A stretch of 9,149 nucleotides of DNA from an uncultured Clostridia bacterium. GTDB taxonomy: Bacteria > Bacillota_A > Clostridia > Oscillospirales > Oscillospiraceae. The position numbers and the translations under genes were made by a program. Positions 5,840 to 9,149 of the stretch are shown here, piece by piece. The notes beneath the pieces were generated by a model. That model made no database searches and was not told the origin of the DNA. It worked only from the letters and a program-made list of their open reading frames with translations. Numbering within the stretch: the stretch's first letter is position 1; each line of letters begins with the position of its first letter. Location: assembly GCA_946410505.1 (NCBI GenBank), contig CAMKAP010000071.1, forward strand, positions 1 to 9,149, in the 5' to 3' direction.

Positions 5840-6928
5840 ATGCGCTATACAAGCTTTCGGCCTGGACAACCGTGGCTGGACACAGAGGGGAAACGTATCC
5901 AGGCACACGGAGGAAGTGTGTTCTTCGAAAACGGCGTTTACTACTGGTACGGAGAGAACAAAGAGAAGACAGACGGGAAGAACGGAGTATGGCATTGGGG
6001 CGTCCGCTGTTATGCTTCCCGGGATCTGTATAACTGGGAGGATCTTGGCCTTATCATCCCACCTGAACCTGACGATCCGGCGTCCTCTCTTCATCCCACG
6101 TCCCAAATGGACCGTCCTCATATCATCTACAACAGAAAGACTAAGAAATATGTCTGCTGGCTAAAGGTCATGGGATCAACTCAGACGGAAACAGTTCTGA
6201 CGGCAGACAGCTTGCTCGGACCCTATACCAAGGTGAAAGAAGGCCTGTCTCCGCTCGGAATGAGCGCAGGCGACTTTGACCTTGCCGTAGATGAGCATAG
6301 CGGTAAAGCATACTACTATTTCGAGAAAGTACATACAGAGACGATCTGTGCGGAGCTGAACGAAGAGTATACAGATGTCACAGGCGTGTTTTCCAGTCAT
6401 TTTCCTCATCCTTACCCGCCCTATGTAAGAGAAGCGACTGCACACTTTATACGGAACGGAAAACACTATCTGATCACATCCGGGACAACAGGCTATTTGC
6501 CCAACCCATCAGAGGTAGCCGCTGCAGAGAATTGGCACGGCCCGTTTGAAGTTCTTGGAAATCCTCATGATGAAGATGAAACCAACACTTCGTTTCGCTC
6601 ACAGATTTCGTCAGTTTTCCAGGTGCATGGGAAAAAAGACCTGTATATCGCCTGTGCTGACCGCTGGGCACCGGACGTCGATCCGGCTGTGGTCCCGTAT
6701 CAGTTTTACGCACAGCTTTATGAGATGCTCTTTACCGGGCGTCAGGATAAGATTCAAGACCTGGCTGCGCGATACTGTTTGGATCGTGAGCTGCTGCGGA
6801 AAGTGTTTTATGATAATAGGCGCAATACTTCTGTGGCGGATTATGTGTGGCTGCCGTTGACTTTTACTGAAAACGGAAAGGTTGTCATTCGATGGCAGGA
6901 TGAATGGCGCTTGGAGGACTACGAATAA
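5840..6928 (+). CDS. GH43-like glycoside hydrolase (exo-beta-1,3-galactanase/subfamily 24- or 34-like)
   Basis: A 362-residue five-bladed beta-propeller-type glycosidase. What is seen: QAHGGSVFFENGVYYWYGE (21-39), where classical GH43 enzymes have a catalytic Asp but the galactanase-like branch has AHGG; SQMDRPHIIYNRKTKKYVCW (88-107); SAGDFDLAVDE (142-152); the general-acid candidate Glu198 in REATAHF; and FRSQISSVF (252-260) with Gln255. In the fungal exo-beta-1,3-galactanase of this clan a Glu in a comparable EAP motif acts as acid and a Gln takes the base role, so an intact but Asp-independent active site is plausible. The propeller closes with VWLPLTF (336-342). Between ADRWAPD and this strand lie about 50 extra, mostly helical residues (282-331). 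There is no signal peptide, so the substrate is an imported oligosaccharide. The stop overlaps the next ATG (TAATG). The subfamily is tentative; beta-galactoside or arabinoside are both possible. Confidence 0.8.
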   Translation: MRYTSFRPGQPWLDTEGKRIQAHGGSVFFENGVYYWYGENKEKTDGKNGVWHWGVRCYASRDLYNWEDLGLIIPPEPDDPASSLHPTSQMDRPHIIYNRKTKKYVCWLKVMGSTQTETVLTADSLLGPYTKVKEGLSPLGMSAGDFDLAVDEHSGKAYYYFEKVHTETICAELNEEYTDVTGVFSSHFPHPYPPYVREATAHFIRNGKHYLITSGTTGYLPNPSEVAAAENWHGPFEVLGNPHDEDETNTSFRSQISSVFQVHGKKDLYIACADRWAPDVDPAVVPYQFYAQLYEMLFTGRQDKIQDLAARYCLDRELLRKVFYDNRRNTSVADYVWLPLTFTENGKVVIRWQDEWRLEDYE

Positions 6929-8139
6929 TGAATGTTGGGGAAATAAACAACACCATACATGGTTATCTGAATAACCAGGAGATCGCGGGCGGCGCGCTGC
7001 TGGTGCGCCGGAACGGTGAGCTTGTCTATGAAAACACTTGGGGCTGGGCGGACATTGCCGCGCAGAGGCCGATAGAAGAAGACGCGATCTATCGCATGAT
7101 GAGCATGACAAAACCCGTCACGGCGGCAGCGGTGATGCAGCAAGTCGAGCAGGGCAAAATAGGCTTGGACGATCCCGTGAGCCGCTGGCTGCCTGCCTTC
7201 CGATCGCTGCGCGTCGTATCGGACAAGCGCTACGAGTGGCACGAGGGAATGAACATGCTCTCTCTGTTGCCCAAACTGCTGTTCTTCCGCGCAGACAGGG
7301 TCAAAACCGTGCCTGCCGAGAGGGAGATCACGATCCGCGATCTGCTGAGCCACTCCTCGGGACTGCAGCAGGGCATCGCGGGCCTGCTCGTATATAAAAA
7401 GGATACAGCCGTGAAGGAAAGCCTCGAAGCGGAGTGTGAGAAATACAGCCGTCTGTTTCTTGATTTTCAACCGGGTACGGGAACGAGCTATTCGCCTCTG
7501 GCAGGCTTTGACGTGCTGGGGCGGATCGTGGAGATATCCAGCGGCGAAGCGTTGGATAGCTATATGAAAAAACACATTTTTACGCCATTGGACATGAAGG
7601 ACACGACCTTCCGCCTGACAGCGGAACAAGAAACGAGACTTGTCCGCGCCTATAAGCGCAAAAATGGCCGGCTCACAGATGTGACCGGCACGAAGGACGA
7701 TATGGATTCCATGCTGCACCGCGGCTCCGGCTATGTGGCGGCCAGCGGCGGACTGTTCTCCACGGTTCAGGATTATGAGCATTTTGCCCGGATGCTGCTG
7801 GATGGCGGCACCTGGAACGGTAATCAGGTTCTGCGTCCGGAAACTGTCGCTCAGATGAGCACGGAAGGCGCGCTCACCCATTTGGAAACAGAACCGGGCT
7901 ACGTCTGGGGACTTGGCGTGAAGATCCGGCAGGACCCCGAAAAAGGAGGGAGTCCCTGCACGGCTGGCACCTACGGCTGGAGCGGCGCTTTTGGCACGCA
8001 CTTTTTCGTAAGTCCTGCCGACAAGTTGGAGGCAGTCTGGTGCACCAACCGCACAGATCTGGAGGGCAGTGGTTCCTATATCAGCAAAAAAATCGAAGAT
8101 TTGGTATTCGGCTGCTTTGCAGGAGAGGCTGAGACATGA
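6928..8139 (+). CDS. Beta-lactamase-fold serine hydrolase, probable family VIII esterase
   Basis: A 403-residue enzyme of the class C beta-lactamase/family VIII esterase group (PF00144-like). What is seen: the nucleophile motif SMTK (Ser59-x-x-Lys62), DDPVSRWLPAF (81-91), LLSHSSGLQQG (139-149), the second catalytic motif with Tyr188 in SYSPLAGFDVLGRIVE (187-202), and YGWSGAFGTHFFVSP near the C-terminus in place of the KTG strand. These are hallmarks of the esterase branch; there is no signal peptide, so an antibiotic-hydrolysing role is unlikely because beta-lactams act outside the membrane. The start ATG overlaps the GH43 stop by one base (TAATG) and has GGAGG at 6913-6917; eight more codons upstream are open but have no ribosome site. 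In this operon it probably removes an acyl ester from an imported substrate. Exact substrate unknown. Confidence 0.85.
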   Translation: MNVGEINNTIHGYLNNQEIAGGALLVRRNGELVYENTWGWADIAAQRPIEEDAIYRMMSMTKPVTAAAVMQQVEQGKIGLDDPVSRWLPAFRSLRVVSDKRYEWHEGMNMLSLLPKLLFFRADRVKTVPAEREITIRDLLSHSSGLQQGIAGLLVYKKDTAVKESLEAECEKYSRLFLDFQPGTGTSYSPLAGFDVLGRIVEISSGEALDSYMKKHIFTPLDMKDTTFRLTAEQETRLVRAYKRKNGRLTDVTGTKDDMDSMLHRGSGYVAASGGLFSTVQDYEHFARMLLDGGTWNGNQVLRPETVAQMSTEGALTHLETEPGYVWGLGVKIRQDPEKGGSPCTAGTYGWSGAFGTHFFVSPADKLEAVWCTNRTDLEGSGSYISKKIEDLVFGCFAGEAET

Positions 8140-8888
8140 GCATCGCGCATCGTGAAATAGCGAAAGGAATTTGGCAGCTTTCCAGCGACACCTTTCCTCT
8201 CTCTGTTGAACCGGGTCCGGCCAGCAGGAACGCCTATCTTGTATGCAGCAGTCAGCGAGCGCTGCTTTTTGATCTGTCTTTGGAAGAGGAGGGACTTTTC
8301 GCGTATGCGAGCCGCCTGGCGGGGCTGCCGGTGCAGCTTGTGCTGAGTCATGCCCATGTGGATCACATCTATCACCTCTCCGAGCAGCCGGAGGTCTGGA
8401 TCCACCCGGACGATGTAAGCCTATTGCGGAGAGGCTGCATCTTCCAGAAGCCTGTCAGGCCATGCCCGCGTCTGCATTTTCTAAGGGACGGTGAAATCAT
8501 TGATCTGGGAGATCGAGTTTTAACGGTCTTCCATATCCCCGGCCATACGGATGGCAGCATCCTCCTGTGGGATGCGCAGACGGGAACACTGCTGTCCGGC
8601 GACACGGTGGCGCGCCGATTGCTCTACGGGCTGCACAGCTTCGTACCTTTCCCGGACTTCTGCCGGTCCATTGAGAATCTGAAACATCTGCCGATTCGGA
8701 AGATCTATTCGGCGCACGACCGCTGCGCCCTTCCACCGGAGCATATCGATTTTATGATCGAAGAGCTGACGAAGGACATCAACAAGGCAAAAAGCGTCCG
8801 CATTCCTTTCCTTGGCCGTTATCTCAGCCTTACTGTCGGAAACGAAACGGACATCCGCTATTTTAGCCTCGCAGCTCTCATTCGGTGA
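8136..8888 (+). CDS. Metallo-beta-lactamase-fold hydrolase (glyoxalase II/lactonase-like)
   Basis: A 250-residue metal-dependent hydrolase. What is seen: the zinc motif HAHVDH (His72, His74, Asp76, His77), the third ligand group HIPGHTDGS with His137, the bridging Asp156 in LLSGDTV, and the last ligand His194 in YSAHDR. All expected metal ligands are present. There is no signal peptide. The remaining C-terminal 50 residues include a helix (IDFMIEELTKDINKA, 204-218) and a basic tail. The ATG overlaps the preceding stop (ATGA) and AGGAGAG lies about eight bases upstream, so it is translationally coupled to the serine hydrolase. The fold covers thioesterases, lactonases and other hydrolases, so the reaction is not determined. 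In this setting, opening of a sugar lactone or cleavage of a (thio)ester are reasonable guesses. Confidence 0.87.
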   Translation: MSIAHREIAKGIWQLSSDTFPLSVEPGPASRNAYLVCSSQRALLFDLSLEEEGLFAYASRLAGLPVQLVLSHAHVDHIYHLSEQPEVWIHPDDVSLLRRGCIFQKPVRPCPRLHFLRDGEIIDLGDRVLTVFHIPGHTDGSILLWDAQTGTLLSGDTVARRLLYGLHSFVPFPDFCRSIENLKHLPIRKIYSAHDRCALPPEHIDFMIEELTKDINKAKSVRIPFLGRYLSLTVGNETDIRYFSLAALIR

Positions 8889-8907
8889 TGCAGAAAAGGG
8901 GTAGAAC

Positions 8908-9149
8908 ATGAAGTCCTTTCTAAATGGTCTGCGGCATTTAGATCGACGGCTCATAGCAATAATCTGCTTGAGCATCATCCCAATCAATATTCTGGCCATT
9001 TTGTTAAGCTCGATCACTCTTCGCGAGAGCCGCGCGCGAATAGAACTGTATTACAGTTCTGAATTCAACGCATTGCTTCAGGAAACGACTGAATGCGCTC
9101 ATGCGCTGAATGTATGGCGGGAAAATTTTCTGTCTGACCATCTGAGCAC
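8908..9149 (+). CDS. Membrane protein N-terminus, possibly a sensor histidine kinase; runs off the right edge
   Basis: Eighty codons are inside the window and the frame stays open to the edge. What is seen: a short basic cytoplasmic start (MKSFLNGLRHLDRR), one transmembrane segment at about 14-38 containing IIPINILAILL, then a polar, helical segment (ESRARIELYYSSEFNALLQE, 40-59) that would lie outside the cell. This arrangement, including the Ile-Pro in the helix, resembles the beginning of YesM-type sensor histidine kinases, which often accompany sugar-utilisation operons in Firmicutes. No kinase domain is visible here, so a different membrane sensor is possible. The ATG is preceded by AAAAGGGG about eight bases upstream and begins 19 bases after the MBL-fold gene. 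No terminator is seen between them, so read-through from the operon is likely. Confidence 0.5.
   Translation, partial: MKSFLNGLRHLDRRLIAIICLSIIPINILAILLSSITLRESRARIELYYSSEFNALLQETTECAHALNVWRENFLSDHLS

Noticed and set aside
6919..8001. A 360-codon open frame on the minus strand, opposite the serine hydrolase gene.
   Set aside because: It mirrors a gene with clear SxxK and Tyr motifs. The product has no recognisable motif and no good ribosome site.
6928..8888. Antibiotic resistance by the two beta-lactamase-fold genes.
   Set aside because: Neither product has a signal peptide, the serine enzyme has family VIII esterase features, and both lie in a glycan/ester utilisation operon.
1..9149. tRNA or rRNA genes, insertion sequences, CRISPR arrays, attachment sites.
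   Set aside because: No cloverleaf, transposase frame, terminal inverted repeats, or regularly spaced direct repeats were seen. The only repeats are those of the control region.

Overview
The window looks like one carbohydrate or phenolic-glycoside utilisation locus of a Gram-positive gut-type bacterium, most likely a Clostridia (Lachnospiraceae or Oscillospiraceae-like) Firmicute. The reasons are strong AGGAGG-type ribosome sites, moderately high GC, tightly packed operons, a GPH-type sugar symporter rather than SusC/SusD proteins, and enzymes without signal peptides. The taxonomic call is inference from these traits. There is no mobile element, tRNA, rRNA or CRISPR array, and no gene-free stretch longer than about 140 bases.

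Layout: two operons diverge from a 136-base control region (4140-4275). The minus-strand operon reads leftward: an alpha/beta-hydrolase esterase (4139-3126), a tannase/feruloyl-esterase-family hydrolase (3136-1664), a GPH-family sugar:cation symporter (1662-184), and the start of an alpha-L-rhamnosidase (172 to beyond base 1). The plus-strand operon reads rightward: a TetR-family regulator (4276-4806), a second alpha/beta-hydrolase esterase (4803-5783), a GH43-like glycosidase (5840-6928), a family VIII esterase/beta-lactamase-fold serine hydrolase (6928-8139), a metallo-beta-lactamase-fold hydrolase (8136-8888), and the N-terminus of a membrane protein that resembles a sensor histidine kinase (8908 to beyond the end). 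Most junctions overlap or nearly touch (1-base gap, 11-base overlap, ATGA twice, TAATG once), so each side is probably one transcript with translational coupling.

How they may work together (inference): the symporter imports a small rhamnose- and possibly galactose- or arabinose-containing glycoside that carries ester groups (acetyl, feruloyl, galloyl or a lactone). The cytoplasmic esterases remove the acyl decorations, and the GH43-like enzyme and alpha-L-rhamnosidase cleave the glycosidic bonds. The TetR protein is the obvious candidate to sense a product and control both operons.

The strongest unexpected signal is the control region. It holds a 37-bp near-perfect inverted repeat (15-base arms, 14 of 15 paired, 7-base centre). 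Two face-to-face candidate promoters are placed symmetrically about the same central base (4184), and extra copies of the heptamer TGTAACA lie in the tetR leader. The second is the tannase-family enzyme, which lacks both cysteines of the family's usual CS-D-HC disulfide-linked triad and also lacks a signal peptide, as expected for a version adapted to the reducing cytoplasm.
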